From contig NZ_SZWE01000001.1 of the NCBI RefSeq assembly GCF_009669325.1, forward strand, positions 2,609,501 through 2,673,500: DNA of 64,000 nucleotides. The letters run 5' to 3'. Of the stretch, positions 33,604 through 42,549 are shown piece after piece (position 1 is the first letter of the stretch; every line of letters starts with the position of its first letter). The notes under the pieces are model-generated. The model was not told the DNA's origin, made no database searches, and saw only the letters and a program-made list of their open reading frames with translations. This DNA comes from Roseovarius bejariae. Lineage in GTDB: Bacteria; Pseudomonadota; Alphaproteobacteria; Rhodobacterales; Rhodobacteraceae. The position numbers were made by a program, and so were the translations under genes.

Positions 33604-34353
33604 ATGGCAAGTGAAGGCAAGTTGCGGCTTGGTGTGAATATCGACCACGTGGCGACCCTGCGCAATGCGCGGGGAAGTCCCTATCCCGACCCTGTGCGCG
33701 CCGCGACACTGGCCGAGGAGGCCGGGTCTGACGGGATCACGGCGCACCTGCGCGAAGATCGCCGTCATATCGTGGATTCCGACATTGATGGCTTGATGGC
33801 CGCGCTAGGTGTACCTCTCAATTTCGAGATGGCCGCCACGTCCGAGATGCAAGCAATCGCCCTGCGCCACAAACCCCATGCAGTTTGCCTCGTGCCCGAA
33901 AAGCGCGAGGAACGCACGACCGAGGGCGGTTTGGACGTGGCGGGCGATGACAACAGGCTGGCCGATTTCATCGCGCCCCTGCGCGAGGCCGGGTGCCGGG
34001 TGTCGCTGTTCATCGGACACGAGGCACGGCAGATCGAGGCCGCGGCCCGGATCGGGGCGGCGGTGGTGGAACTGCATACCGGGGCCTATTGCGATTTTCA
34101 CTACGAAGGCGATTTCGACAAGCGCGACAAGGAGTTGGAGGGGCTGCGCGCGGGTGCGGCGCTGGCAAGTTCCCTTGGCCTTGAGGTGCATGCCGGTCAC
34201 GGGCTGACCTATGAAACGGTTACGCCGATTGCCGCCATGCCCGAGGTGATGGAACTCAACATCGGGCATTTCCTGATGGGAGAGTCGATCTTCCGAGGCC
34301 TCGGGCCTGCGATTGCCGAGATGCGCCGCCTGATGGATGAGGCGCGGGCATGA
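33604..34353 (+). CDS. pdxJ: Pyridoxine 5'-phosphate synthase
   Basis: 249 aa. Condenses 1-deoxyxylulose 5-phosphate with 3-amino-1-hydroxyacetone phosphate. [49 protein letters not shown] and [11 protein letters not shown] are all present with their active-site His, Glu and Arg residues. The stop overlaps the next start by 4 bp. Confidence 0.97.
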   Translation: MASEGKLRLGVNIDHVATLRNARGSPYPDPVRAATLAEEAGSDGITAHLREDRRHIVDSDIDGLMAALGVPLNFEMAATSEMQAIALRHKPHAVCLVPEKREERTTEGGLDVAGDDNRLADFIAPLREAGCRVSLFIGHEARQIEAAARIGAAVVELHTGAYCDFHYEGDFDKRDKELEGLRAGAALASSLGLEVHAGHGLTYETVTPIAAMPEVMELNIGHFLMGESIFRGLGPAIAEMRRLMDEARA

Positions 34354-34787
34354 CCCTGTGGCGGTATGCCTTGGTGTTCCTGGCCGTGGCCATCGGGGCA
34401 AGCCTTGCGGTGCAGGCCTTGCAGGGCCGGGTTGCCGGTGTGGTGGGGTCTTCGGCGCAACTGATGGTGCCGGCGATGATCGCTGCATTGATCGAAGGGC
34501 AGCAGTTCGTTCGCCACAATGGGCGCAAACCGGAAAGTCGTGAAATCTGGGGCTTTGTTTGGGGGGCGACGGGGGTGGCCGTGGCCTTGAATATCGGGTT
34601 GTCTTTTGCCGGGCAGGGGTATTTCCCCGAGTTCGAAAAACTGGCCATAGCACGGGTTTTTTCCAAGCAATTCATGATCTTGCTGGGGCTTTATGCGGGG
34701 GGGTATCTGCTTTGTAACCGATTTTTCGCGGGGCTTGGCGCGGGCAACCAACTCAGCCTCATGAAGGACAAGGATGACACCGAATGA
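34350..34787 (+). CDS. ABZJ_00895-like four-helix membrane protein
   Basis: 145 aa with four hydrophobic segments ([76 protein letters not shown]). Pattern and length fit the ABZJ_00895 family of unknown function. Translationally coupled to pdxJ and acpS on either side. Confidence 0.6.
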   Translation: MTLWRYALVFLAVAIGASLAVQALQGRVAGVVGSSAQLMVPAMIAALIEGQQFVRHNGRKPESREIWGFVWGATGVAVALNIGLSFAGQGYFPEFEKLAIARVFSKQFMILLGLYAGGYLLCNRFFAGLGAGNQLSLMKDKDDTE

Positions 34788-35197
34788 TCCTTGGTATCGG
34801 GACCGACCTGGCCAATATCGAGCGCATCCAGAATACTCTGGACCGTTTTGGCGACCGTTTTCGCAATCGCGTCTTCACAGAGGTTGAACAGCGAAAGGCC
34901 GAGCGCCGGGCCGATGTGGCGGGCACCTATGCCAAGCGCTGGGCCGCGAAGGAGGCCTGTTCCAAGGCGCTGGGCACGGGGCTTCGGATGGGGATCGCGT
35001 GGAAGGATATGGCCGTCAGCAATATCGACACCGGGCAGCCCACCATGGCGGTCACGGGCTGGGCCGCCGACCGGCTGACCGAGATGACGCCCGAAGGGTA
35101 TGAGGCGGTGATTCATGTGACCCTGACAGACGATCACCCGTGGGCGCAGGCCTTCGTGGTGATCGAAGCGCGGCCGGTTTTCGCGAATCAATCCTAA
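34784..35197 (+). CDS. acpS: Holo-[acyl-carrier-protein] synthase
   Basis: 137 aa. Transfers 4'-phosphopantetheine from CoA to ACP. Motifs [13 protein letters not shown] (Mg-binding Asp) and [18 protein letters not shown] (Glu, Lys) are complete. Overlaps the preceding stop (ATGA). Followed by 172 bp containing module copy 3, then lepB. Confidence 0.97.
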   Translation: MILGIGTDLANIERIQNTLDRFGDRFRNRVFTEVEQRKAERRADVAGTYAKRWAAKEACSKALGTGLRMGIAWKDMAVSNIDTGQPTMAVTGWAADRLTEMTPEGYEAVIHVTLTDDHPWAQAFVVIEARPVFANQS

Positions 35198-35203
35198 GTC
35201 TCT

Positions 35204-35290
35204 GTTAACGCGGCATAACTCCATGCTGCAAAGCGTCGGTATCCTATCGGTATTGCGTCGGTTTTCGCGCGCCTGTCATGCATGGTTAAC
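35204..35290 (-). repeat. Copy 3 of the GTTAAY-(CCGA, 11-bp period)-GTTAAC module
   Basis: Read on the minus strand from 35290: GTTAAC, then CCGA starts at 35261, 35250 and 35239 (offsets 29, 40, 51), then GTTAAC at 35209 (offset 81). The geometry equals copies 1 and 2 within one base, although bases between the landmarks differ. It lies 80 bp before lepB and lacks the GTACGAAAC repeats. Confidence 0.6.
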
Positions 35291-35369
35291 ATGGCGGGCG
35301 CGGGGCTTGCCTTGACTCCCTGTTGCGGGCACCTCATGAAGCGGACAACACCTTATACCGGAGGGCGGG

Positions 35370-36206
35370 ATGGCGAGCGACGGCAAGACAGGCAGCGGCA
35401 TTTGGGAAACGGTGAAAACCGTTTTCTGGGCATTGGTGATTGCCGGCATTTTTCGCACGATTTTCTTTCAGCCGTTCTGGATTCCCTCGGGGTCGATGAA
35501 AGATACGCTGTTGATTGGCGATTTCCTGTTCGTCAACAAGATGGCCTATGGCTATTCCTATGCCTCCTGTCCGTCGATCCGTATCCCTGCGGTGGGACTG
35601 GATATCGACGCCAAGGATATTTGCGGATTCCTGGACGGTGACAACACCCGCATTCTGGGTGGCGAGCCCGAGCGTGGCGATATCATCGTCTTCCGTCATC
35701 CGGTGAATGGCACCGATTTCATCAAGCGCCTGATCGGCTTGCCGGGGGACCGGATACAGATGAAGGACGGAGTGCTTCATATCAATGGCGAGGCGGTCAA
35801 GCTGGAGGATGCAGGCACCTTCGAAGAGGAGTTCGCGGCACAGGGCCCGATGCGGCTTCGCCCGCGCTGTGAAAACGGCGTGGTGGGCGAAGGGGCGACC
35901 TGCGAAAAATCGCGCCAGATCGAGACATTCCCCAATGGTCAGGCGCATCAGATTTTGAATATCGGGCGCCAGAGGTCTGATGATACGGGCGTTTATACCG
36001 TGCCGGAAGGACATTACTTTTTCATGGGGGACAACCGTGACAATTCCACCGACTCGCGGTTTCCGCAGGCCGTGGGTGGGGTTGGGTTTGTTCCTTATGA
36101 AAACCTGATCGGGCGCGCCGGGCGGGTAATCTTCTCATCTGCGGGACGGTCGATGCTGTTTTTCTGGACATGGCGCGGCGACCGCTTTTTCGAGAAGCTT
36201 GACTGA
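35370..36206 (+). CDS. lepB: Signal peptidase I
   Basis: 278 aa. Removes signal peptides at the outer face of the inner membrane. One N-terminal helix ([17 protein letters not shown]), the nucleophile in [13 protein letters not shown], the general-base Lys in [15 protein letters not shown], then [12 protein letters not shown] are all conserved. GGAGGGCGGG precedes ATG 35370. Operon with rnc, 8 bp downstream. Confidence 0.97.
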   Translation: MASDGKTGSGIWETVKTVFWALVIAGIFRTIFFQPFWIPSGSMKDTLLIGDFLFVNKMAYGYSYASCPSIRIPAVGLDIDAKDICGFLDGDNTRILGGEPERGDIIVFRHPVNGTDFIKRLIGLPGDRIQMKDGVLHINGEAVKLEDAGTFEEEFAAQGPMRLRPRCENGVVGEGATCEKSRQIETFPNGQAHQILNIGRQRSDDTGVYTVPEGHYFFMGDNRDNSTDSRFPQAVGGVGFVPYENLIGRAGRVIFSSAGRSMLFFWTWRGDRFFEKLD

Positions 36207-36214
36207 GGCCCGCG

Positions 36215-36895
36215 ATGAAGCTGTCGGGGGAGTTGAAGGCGTTCCAGACCCGGTTGGGACACGAGTTTAGCGATCCGGCCTTGCTGGTTCGGGCGGTGAC
36301 GCATTCCTCGATGTCCTCGCCGACGCGCGACGACAACCAGCGGCTTGAATTCCTCGGTGACCGGGTGTTGGGGCTGGTCATGGCCGAAGCCCTTCTGGAG
36401 CATGACCGAGGCGCCAGCGAGGGTCAGTTGGCGCCGCGTTTCAACGCCTTGGTGCGCAAGGAAACCTGTGCCGAGGTGGCGCGCGAGATCGATATCGGGG
36501 CGGTGCTCAAGCTGGGACGCTCCGAGATGTTGTCTGGTGGGCGGCGCAAGATGGCGCTTCTGGGCGATGCCATGGAGGCGGTGATTGCTGCCGTTTACCG
36601 CGATGCGGGATTCGACGCGGCCAAGGCGCTTGTTTTGCGGCTGTGGGGGGGGCGGATCACAAGCGTCAAGGAAGATGCGCGCGACGCGAAATCGGCGCTT
36701 CAGGAATGGGCGCAGGCGCGCGGCTTGCAGCCGCCGGAGTATCTGGAGACCGCCCGCAGCGGCCCCGATCATGCGCCGCAGTTCACCATCAAGGCGCGGT
36801 TGTCGAGCGGCGAGGCCGAGAGTGCCACGGCGGGGTCCAAGCGGCAGGCCGAGCAGGCGGCGGCCAAGGCTTTGCTGGCGCGCGTCGAGGGGTAG
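36215..36895 (+). CDS. rnc: Ribonuclease III
   Basis: 226 aa. Cleaves double-stranded RNA. The signature [18 protein letters not shown], the second acidic site [14 protein letters not shown] and the C-terminal dsRBD ([18 protein letters not shown] ... [13 protein letters not shown]) are present. lepB-rnc-era is the classic order. Confidence 0.97.
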   Translation: MKLSGELKAFQTRLGHEFSDPALLVRAVTHSSMSSPTRDDNQRLEFLGDRVLGLVMAEALLEHDRGASEGQLAPRFNALVRKETCAEVAREIDIGAVLKLGRSEMLSGGRRKMALLGDAMEAVIAAVYRDAGFDAAKALVLRLWGGRITSVKEDARDAKSALQEWAQARGLQPPEYLETARSGPDHAPQFTIKARLSSGEAESATAGSKRQAEQAAAKALLARVEG

Positions 36896-36954
36896 GGAGC
36901 ATTCAAAATGTGCCCTTCGGGCGCAGGTTTGATTTGGATGAGGGGCTTTGCCCC

Positions 36955-37002
36955 GTTTGGGCCTCAATCGCTCCCCCGGAGCGATTGCTAGACGGCCCAA
37001 AC
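36955..37002. repeat. Two-level palindrome in the rnc-era spacer
   Basis: Outer arms GTTTGGGC / GCCCAAAC enclose inner arms CAATCGCTCC / GGAGCGATTG with a CCC loop. It could fold as a 48-nt bulged hairpin in the transcript and may set the processing or stability of the lepB-rnc-era mRNA, perhaps as an RNase III site. This role is inference. Confidence 0.55.
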
Positions 37003-37006
37003 ACCC

Positions 37007-37030
37007 CAGAGTATTTATCGAAAGATGAAG
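37007..37030 (+). repeat. Partial copy of the short dispersed repeat
   Basis: CAGAGTATTTATCGAAAGAT then GAAG matches the A-rich half of the elements at 14453-14493 and 16403-16438. It directly follows the two-level palindrome. Confidence 0.45.
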
Positions 37031-37094
37031 CGGGTTGTGGCGTGGCCTGAGGAAATAGGCTAGGGCTGCGCCGTTCATAAGGAATTGACGTGAC

Positions 37095-38003
37095 ATGAGC
37101 CAACGTGCCGGATTTATCGCCCTGATCGGGGAGCCCAATGCGGGAAAGTCGACGCTTCTTAACCGGATGGTTGGGGCGAAGGTTTCGATCGTGACACACA
37201 AGGTGCAGACCACGCGGGCGCGCATTCGCGGGGTGGCGATCGAAGGCGAGAGCCAGTTGGTATTCGTCGATACGCCGGGCCTGTTCCGGCCGCGCCGCCG
37301 GCTGGACCGGGCCATGGTGGCCGCGGCTTGGGGCGGCGCGGCGGATGCAGATGTGATCGTTTTGATGATCGAGGCGCACCGCGGGATCACCGAAGGGGTC
37401 GAGCGTATCCTTGAGGGGTTGGACGAGGTGGCGACCGGGCGCACCGTGGCGCTTGCCATCAACAAGATCGACCGGGTGAAATCGGAGGTTTTGTTGGGTC
37501 TGACCGAAGAAATGAATGCCCGGTATCCTTTCGCGAAGACCTTTATGGTCTCTGCCGAGAAGGGGCACGGGGTGGAGGATTTGCGCAGATGGCTGGCGGG
37601 CGAGGTGCCGGAGGGGCCGTGGCTGTACCCCGAGGATCAGATCGCCGATTTGCCGATGCGGATGATCGCCGCCGAGATCACGCGCGAGAAACTGACCCTG
37701 CGTTTGCATCAGGAGTTGCCCTATCAGTTGACGGTGGAAACCGAGAACTGGGAGGAGCGCAAGGATGGCTCGGCCCGGATCGACCAGATGATTTACGTGG
37801 CGCGCGACGGGCACAAGGGGATCATTCTTGGCAAGAAGGGCGAGACCATCAAGGCCGTCAGCAAGGCCGCGCGCGAGGAGCTTGAGGAATTCCTTGGCCG
37901 CAAGGTGCACCTGTTTTTGCAGGTCAAGGTGCGGCCCGGGTGGCTTGAGGAATCCGAGCGTTATTCCGAGATGGGGCTTGAATTCAAGGACGGCAACGCG
38001 TGA
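37095..38003 (+). CDS. era: GTPase Era
   Basis: 302 aa. Binds the 3' end of 16S rRNA during 30S maturation. G1 GEPNAGKSTLLNRM, G3 VDTPGLF, G4 NKIDRV and the C-terminal KH domain with GHKGIILGKKGETIKAVS are complete. The stop overlaps the DUF1491 start. Confidence 0.97.
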   Translation: MSQRAGFIALIGEPNAGKSTLLNRMVGAKVSIVTHKVQTTRARIRGVAIEGESQLVFVDTPGLFRPRRRLDRAMVAAAWGGAADADVIVLMIEAHRGITEGVERILEGLDEVATGRTVALAINKIDRVKSEVLLGLTEEMNARYPFAKTFMVSAEKGHGVEDLRRWLAGEVPEGPWLYPEDQIADLPMRMIAAEITREKLTLRLHQELPYQLTVETENWEERKDGSARIDQMIYVARDGHKGIILGKKGETIKAVSKAAREELEEFLGRKVHLFLQVKVRPGWLEESERYSEMGLEFKDGNA

Positions 38004-38332
38004 CACGCCTGACGGCGGAATTCTGGGTGCAGGCCTATTTGGCGAGGCTACGGTTGCAGGACATCCCGGCCTTCGTCGTGGCGCATGGCGATGATACGGC
38101 GGGGGCGGTTCTGGTCAAGCTGAACACCTTGGACGGGCGGGCGACGGCCTTCCAGCGGTCCTTTGACCTGATGAGCGGGGCGCGACAGTGGGTCGTGCTG
38201 TCCGAGGGGGAGGAGCGTGCGGTGGATGAAGCCGTGGCAAAGCAGCGGTCGTTCGATCCCGATCTGTGGGTGATCGAGGTGGAGGATCGGGCCGGTCGGC
38301 ATTTGCTGGATGAGCCGGGCCTGAGCGAGTGA
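38000..38332 (+). CDS. DUF1491 protein
   Basis: 110 aa. The start MTRLTAEFWVQAYLARL and the end FDPDLWVIEVEDRAGRHLL are typical of this alphaproteobacterial family that follows era. No function known. recO, the usual next gene in this neighbourhood, is not here; a universal stress protein gene follows instead. Confidence 0.88.
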   Translation: MTRLTAEFWVQAYLARLRLQDIPAFVVAHGDDTAGAVLVKLNTLDGRATAFQRSFDLMSGARQWVVLSEGEERAVDEAVAKQRSFDPDLWVIEVEDRAGRHLLDEPGLSE

Positions 38333-38407
38333 GACATTGACGGTGATCAAGGCCGGTAGCGGCCTGTAACTCTAGCCTTTGGTCATCATGATCAAAGGGG
38401 GATCTCC

Positions 38408-38935
38408 ATGAAAACGCATATTCTTGTGGCAACCGATGGGTCGGACACGGCGATGCGGGCGGTGGAATTGGCCAGCGAGATCGCGGCGAAATTCGAAGTG
38501 CCGTTGACAGTGGCACATGCCATGCACTTCGGGCGTCCACCCGAAGAATTGGCGCGTATGGCCGAGGTGGAGCACCTGGTCGAAGGCGCAAAAGCGCGTG
38601 CGCCGGTGGATTTTCCGGATGTTCCGGACACGATGATCGGACTGTTTCGTGATACCCGGCCCGGGGACGAATCGATGCGCTTGGTGACGATGATCGGTGA
38701 CGAGTTGATGGAGCGCGCGGCGGAGCGCGCCAAGGAACTGGGGGTGAAAAGTGTTTCCACCCGGTCCGTTGTGGATGATCCAGCGGAGGGGATCTTGCAT
38801 GTTGCCAAGGATGTCGGGGCGGAGATGATCGTAGTTGGTCATCGCGGGCTTGGGCGGCTGAAGCGAGCGGTTCTGGGTTCGGTGGCTCAGAAGGTGCTGG
38901 ACCACGCCGATTGTACTGTCGTGTCGGTGCGTTGA
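38408..38935 (+). CDS. Universal stress protein, UspA family
   Basis: 175 aa, a single Usp domain. The N-terminal strand KTHILVATDGSDTAMRAVE and the ATP-binding motif GHRGLGRLKRAVLGSVAQKV (G-2x-G-9x-G-S) are intact, so it probably binds ATP. There is an insertion of about 25 residues around 75-100 (DVPDTMIGLFRDTRPGDE). RBS AAGGGGGATCTCC. Monocistronic. Confidence 0.9.
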   Translation: MKTHILVATDGSDTAMRAVELASEIAAKFEVPLTVAHAMHFGRPPEELARMAEVEHLVEGAKARAPVDFPDVPDTMIGLFRDTRPGDESMRLVTMIGDELMERAAERAKELGVKSVSTRSVVDDPAEGILHVAKDVGAEMIVVGHRGLGRLKRAVLGSVAQKVLDHADCTVVSVR

Positions 38936-39009
38936 CGGCCATCAACACCGTCCCTCGTGGTCACGGGTAGGCTTGTGTCTGTTCAGGCGTCAACGAAGAG
39001 GACAGAAGG

Positions 39010-39285
39010 ATGAGACAGACATTCTTGGGGCTGGCCGTGGCAGCGGTTTTCGGTCTTACAGCATGCGAGGATATGACCCGCGAGGAGAGCATGGTTGTAG
39101 GCGGGTTGACCGGGGCTGCGCTTGGCGTGGTGACAGCTGATGCACTTGGCGCTGATAGCGATTGGAAAATCATTACTGGACTGGCCGGTGCGGCGGCGGG
39201 GGTGCTGGTGGCGCAAAACAGGCACCGTAACCGCTGTGCCTATGCGCGTGGGGATGGCACGTACCTAGTGCGGCGCTGTCCGTGA
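39010..39285 (+). CDS. Small lipoprotein with glycine-zipper segments
   Basis: 91 aa. Signal peptide with lipobox FGLTACED (modified Cys at about residue 19). Two Gly/Ala-rich segments (VVGGLTGAALGVVTADAL, ITGLAGAAAGVLVAQ) resemble the rickettsial 17-kDa antigen/glycine-zipper fold. The C-terminal half has two further Cys (RNRCAYARG, VRRCP). Probably an outer-membrane lipoprotein. AGAAGG before ATG 39010. Confidence 0.8.
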   Translation: MRQTFLGLAVAAVFGLTACEDMTREESMVVGGLTGAALGVVTADALGADSDWKIITGLAGAAAGVLVAQNRHRNRCAYARGDGTYLVRRCP

Positions 39286-39301
39286 TTGAAGATTTAGCTT
39301 A

Positions 39302-39328
39302 CGATAACTTTAAGAAGTTATTGTTTTT
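39302..39328 (+). terminator. Intrinsic terminator of the lipoprotein gene
   Basis: CGATAACTT-TAAG-AAGTTATTG followed by TTTTTC. AT-rich stem, but with a proper T tract, 17 bp after the stop codon. Confidence 0.65.
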
Positions 39329-39392
39329 CGTTAGCTAATTTCAAGATTATAACTTCCGAGAGGATGTTGATCCAAATCTCGGGAGGGGTGAC

Positions 39393-40127
39393 GTGTCTGC
39401 GGATAACGGCAGTATGACGGTAAAAGTCTGGCGTGGCGCCGGGCCAGTAGGGCAGTTCGAGACCTTCGAGGTGCCGCGGCAGGAAAGTCAGACGGTTCTG
39501 GATGTGGTGAGCTGGATTCAGCAATATGCCGATCCGACGCTGACCTATCGCTATGCCTGCCGGGTGGGGATGTGCGGCAGTTGCGCGATGATGGTGAATG
39601 GCGTGCCGCGTTGGACCTGCCGAACCCATGTGGGCAAGGTGGCCGAAGATGGCGTCTTGACGGTGGAGCCGTTGCGAAACCTGCCGGTGATCAAGGATCT
39701 GGCCGCCGACATGGACCCGTTTTTCGACAAATGGGTCAAGGCGGAGGCGGTCCATCATCCCAGTGCAACCCGGCATGATCCGATGCGCCCGGTGGACGTG
39801 GACAGCGCCGCGCGCCAGCAGGCCAATGCCGGCATCGAATGCATCAATTGCGCGGTCTGTTATGCGGCTTGTGACACGGTGGCGGGCAACCCGGATTACC
39901 TTGGCCCGGCGGCCCTGCAACGGGCATGGACCCTATACAATGATGAGCGCGAGGCGGACCCGGAGGCGGTTCTGGATGCAGTTTCCGGGCAGGGAGGCTG
40001 CCACAACTGCCATTCCATGGGCAGTTGCACACAGTATTGCCCGAACGAGTTGAATCCTTTGGCGGCGATTGCTGGGCTGAAGCGCGAGACGACCAAGCGG
40101 GTATTCCGGAGGCGCAAGGATGCTTGA
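39393..40127 (+). CDS. Succinate dehydrogenase/fumarate reductase-like iron-sulfur subunit
   Basis: 244 aa. The N-terminal 2Fe-2S domain has YACRVGMCGSCAMMVNG and a fourth Cys in RWTCRTH. The C-terminal domain has CINCAVCYAAC (4Fe-4S) and CHNCHSMGSCTQYCPNEL (3Fe-4S or 4Fe-4S, with one extra Cys). It passes electrons between the flavoprotein and the membrane quinone site. Starts at GTG 39393, with GGGAGGGGTGAC upstream. First gene of an eight-gene operon unlike the TCA-cycle sdhCDAB order, so likely a paralogue for another dicarboxylate. Overlaps the next gene by 8 bp. Confidence 0.88.
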   Translation: MSADNGSMTVKVWRGAGPVGQFETFEVPRQESQTVLDVVSWIQQYADPTLTYRYACRVGMCGSCAMMVNGVPRWTCRTHVGKVAEDGVLTVEPLRNLPVIKDLAADMDPFFDKWVKAEAVHHPSATRHDPMRPVDVDSAARQQANAGIECINCAVCYAACDTVAGNPDYLGPAALQRAWTLYNDEREADPEAVLDAVSGQGGCHNCHSMGSCTQYCPNELNPLAAIAGLKRETTKRVFRRRKDA

Positions 40128-40452
40128 TTTACGGTTATACATGGCGCAGCGCCTGAGTGCGCTGATCATGGGCCCCTTGGTGTTGGGGCATATCGCGGTG
40201 ATGATCTATGCCATTCAGGGTGGCCTGAGCGTGGGCGAGATATTGGGCCGCACGCAGGGGTCACTGGCGTGGTTTGCCTTTTACGGGTTGTTCGTGCTGG
40301 CGGTGTCCATTCACGCGGCGATTGGCCTGCGGGTGATCGTGCATGAATGGCTGGGCCTCAGGGGAGGGGCTTTGCAGGCGTTCACATGGGCCGTGGCATT
40401 GGGCCTTTTGGTGCTGGGAGGGCGGTCTGTCTGGGCCGTGACCTTCGCATGA
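40120..40452 (+). CDS. Succinate dehydrogenase-like membrane anchor, subunit C type
   Basis: 110 aa with three transmembrane helices. RLYMAQRLSALIMGPLVLGH and VSIHAAIGLRVIVHEW carry histidines placed like b-haem ligands and a quinone-site Ser/Arg. The N-terminal QRLSA motif is that of SdhC/FrdC families. Coupled at both ends to its neighbours. Confidence 0.75.
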   Translation: MLDLRLYMAQRLSALIMGPLVLGHIAVMIYAIQGGLSVGEILGRTQGSLAWFAFYGLFVLAVSIHAAIGLRVIVHEWLGLRGGALQAFTWAVALGLLVLGGRSVWAVTFA

Positions 40453-40790
40453 AGGCCCCGGCGCGCGCGCACCCCCTATGGCTGGCTTTCGTGCTGCATC
40501 GGGTGTCCGGTTTGGCTTTGGCGCTATTCCTGCCGGCGCATTTCTGGGTTCTGGCCAAGGCGGTGACGGCACCGGACCAGTTGGACAGTTTCCTGCAACT
40601 GACCGAGCAACCCATGGTGAAGCTGGCCGAGTTTGGCCTTGTGTTCCTGCTGGCGGTGCATCTGTTCGGCGGTCTGCGCCTTCTGGCGCTGGAGTGGCTG
40701 CCATGGAGCGATACCCAGAAGTCCCTTGCCGCGGGTGCGGTCGGGGTGGCGGTGCTGGTTTCCGGCACGTTTTTCCTGAATGCGATATGA
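40449..40790 (+). CDS. Succinate dehydrogenase-like membrane anchor, subunit D/C type
   Basis: 113 aa, three helices. LAFVLHRVSGLALALFLPAH (HR-SG motif of SdhC) and AVHLFGGLRLLALEW (haem-ligand type His) are visible. It and the previous gene form a two-subunit anchor, so the complex is membrane-bound and can reduce or oxidise quinone. ATG 40449 overlaps the preceding stop. Confidence 0.75.
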   Translation: MKAPARAHPLWLAFVLHRVSGLALALFLPAHFWVLAKAVTAPDQLDSFLQLTEQPMVKLAEFGLVFLLAVHLFGGLRLLALEWLPWSDTQKSLAAGAVGVAVLVSGTFFLNAI

Positions 40791-40791
40791 T

Positions 40792-42549
40792 ATGACCACA
40801 CAGATCGACACACACGATACCGATATCCTGATCCTCGGCACCGGGGGGGCGGGGCTGTTTGCCGCGCTGCATGCCCAGCAATCGGCGCCCGAGGGGACGA
40901 AGATCACCATCGCGGTGAAGGGCTTGATCGGGAAATGCGGCTGCACCCGGATGGTGCAGGGCGGCTATAACGTGGCGCTTGGCGGCGGTGACACGGTTGA
41001 GCGGCATTTCATGGACACGATCAAGGGCGGCAAGTGGCTTCCCAATCAGGACATGGCGTGGCATCTGTGCAAGGAGGCGGTGACGCGTATCCACGAGTTG
41101 GAAAACGAGGTGGGCTGTTTCTTTGACCGCAACGGTGACGGCACGTTGCATCAGAAGGCCTTTGCCGGGCAGACCGCTGACCGCACGGTGCACAAGGGCG
41201 ACCTGACGGGGATCGAGATCATCAGCCGCTTGATGGAACAGGTTCTTTCGCGCCCCGTCGAGAAATTGCAGGAGCATCGGGCGATCGGGTTGATTCCCAC
41301 GCGGGACGGCAGCGCGCTTGCCGGGGTCTTGATGATCGACATGCGTACCGGGCGCTTCCGGTTGGTGCGGGCCAAGACGGTGCTGATGGGCACGGGCGGC
41401 GGCCCGACCATGTACAAGTATCACACGCCTTCGGGCGACAAGACGATGGACGGCCTTGCCATGGCCCTGCGCGCGGGGTTGCCCCTGCGTGATATGGAGA
41501 TGGTGCAGTTCCATCCCACGGGTCTATTGGCGGGCGATCACACGCGGATGACGGGCACCGTTCTGGAGGAGGGGTTGCGCGGGGCCGGGGGGCAGTTGCT
41601 CAACGGAGCCGATCATCGGTTCATGTTCGATTATGACCAGAAAGGCGAACGCGCCACCCGCGACGTGGTGAGCCGTGGTATCTACGAGGAAATGCGCAAG
41701 AGCAACACGACCGAGAACGGTGGCGTCTATATCTCGATGAGCCATCTTGGGCCGGAGTACGTGGCCGAGAAGTTCAAGGGTATGGTGAAACGCTGCGCTG
41801 ATTGCGGATTCGACCTTGCCGGGGGCAAGGTGGAGGTGGTGCCGACGGCGCATTACTTCATGGGCGGTGTCGTGGTGGATGTGGAGACACGTACCGCGAT
41901 GGAGGGCCTGTACGTGGCCGGTGAGGATGCGGGCGGCGCGCATGGCTCGAACCGTTTGGGCGGCAACGGGGTGGCCAATTCCACCGTTTATGGCGGGATT
42001 GCGGGCGATACCATGGGTGCCGATATACGCACCATGGGAGCGTTGCGAGAGCCGGACCCCGAGGTTCTGGAGGCCGAGGTGGCCCGCGCGATGCAGCCTT
42101 TCAGCAAGACACCGGACCTGATCCAGCCGCTGCGCGACCGTTTGCAGGAGGTCATGTGGGACGACGTGGGTGTCATGCGCATCGCCGACAAGATCGTGCG
42201 GGGGCAGAAACAGGTCGCGTCGATCCGCGACGACCTGATGGAGGTCGGTGTCTCGGGCGAGGACCGGGCCTTCAACCTGACATGGCACGATTGGCTGAAC
42301 ATGGCCTCTTTGTGCGATATTTCCGAGGTAATCGCGGGGGCGGCACTGGCGCGGGAAAACTCGCGCGGGGCGCATTACCGCGAGGATTTCCCCGAAGAGG
42401 GGGATTTGGAAACCTCGTATTTCACCGTGGCGCGGCAAGTTGACGGCGCGCTTGAGGTCGGCCGCGAAGCGGTTGATTTTTCCATTGTTCGCCCGGGCGA
42501 GACGATCCTGCCTGAGGGGGAACCAGATACATTGGTGGCAGCGCAATGA
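40792..42549 (+). CDS. Succinate dehydrogenase/fumarate reductase-like flavoprotein
   Basis: 585 aa. FAD-binding ILILGTGGAGLFAALHAQQ, the substrate-loop motifs FHPTGLLAG and LEEGLRGAGGQLL, PTAHYFMGGVVVD and SNRLGGNGVANSTVYG are conserved, so dehydrogenation of a succinate-like acid is plausible. Where SdhA has its FAD-linking His (SHTxxAQGG), this protein has GCTRMVQGG with Cys in that place, so the usual 8-alpha-histidyl flavin bond cannot form. ATG 40792 just after the anchor stop is preferred; 40780 is also possible. The start order (B, C, D, A) is unusual. Confidence 0.85.
   Translation: MTTQIDTHDTDILILGTGGAGLFAALHAQQSAPEGTKITIAVKGLIGKCGCTRMVQGGYNVALGGGDTVERHFMDTIKGGKWLPNQDMAWHLCKEAVTRIHELENEVGCFFDRNGDGTLHQKAFAGQTADRTVHKGDLTGIEIISRLMEQVLSRPVEKLQEHRAIGLIPTRDGSALAGVLMIDMRTGRFRLVRAKTVLMGTGGGPTMYKYHTPSGDKTMDGLAMALRAGLPLRDMEMVQFHPTGLLAGDHTRMTGTVLEEGLRGAGGQLLNGADHRFMFDYDQKGERATRDVVSRGIYEEMRKSNTTENGGVYISMSHLGPEYVAEKFKGMVKRCADCGFDLAGGKVEVVPTAHYFMGGVVVDVETRTAMEGLYVAGEDAGGAHGSNRLGGNGVANSTVYGGIAGDTMGADIRTMGALREPDPEVLEAEVARAMQPFSKTPDLIQPLRDRLQEVMWDDVGVMRIADKIVRGQKQVASIRDDLMEVGVSGEDRAFNLTWHDWLNMASLCDISEVIAGAALARENSRGAHYREDFPEEGDLETSYFTVARQVDGALEVGREAVDFSIVRPGETILPEGEPDTLVAAQ

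Noticed and set aside
39393..42549. TCA-cycle succinate dehydrogenase (sdhCDAB)
   Set aside because: The gene order differs, the FAD-linking His is missing and the neighbours are catabolic. It is kept as a paralogue unless no other sdh exists.
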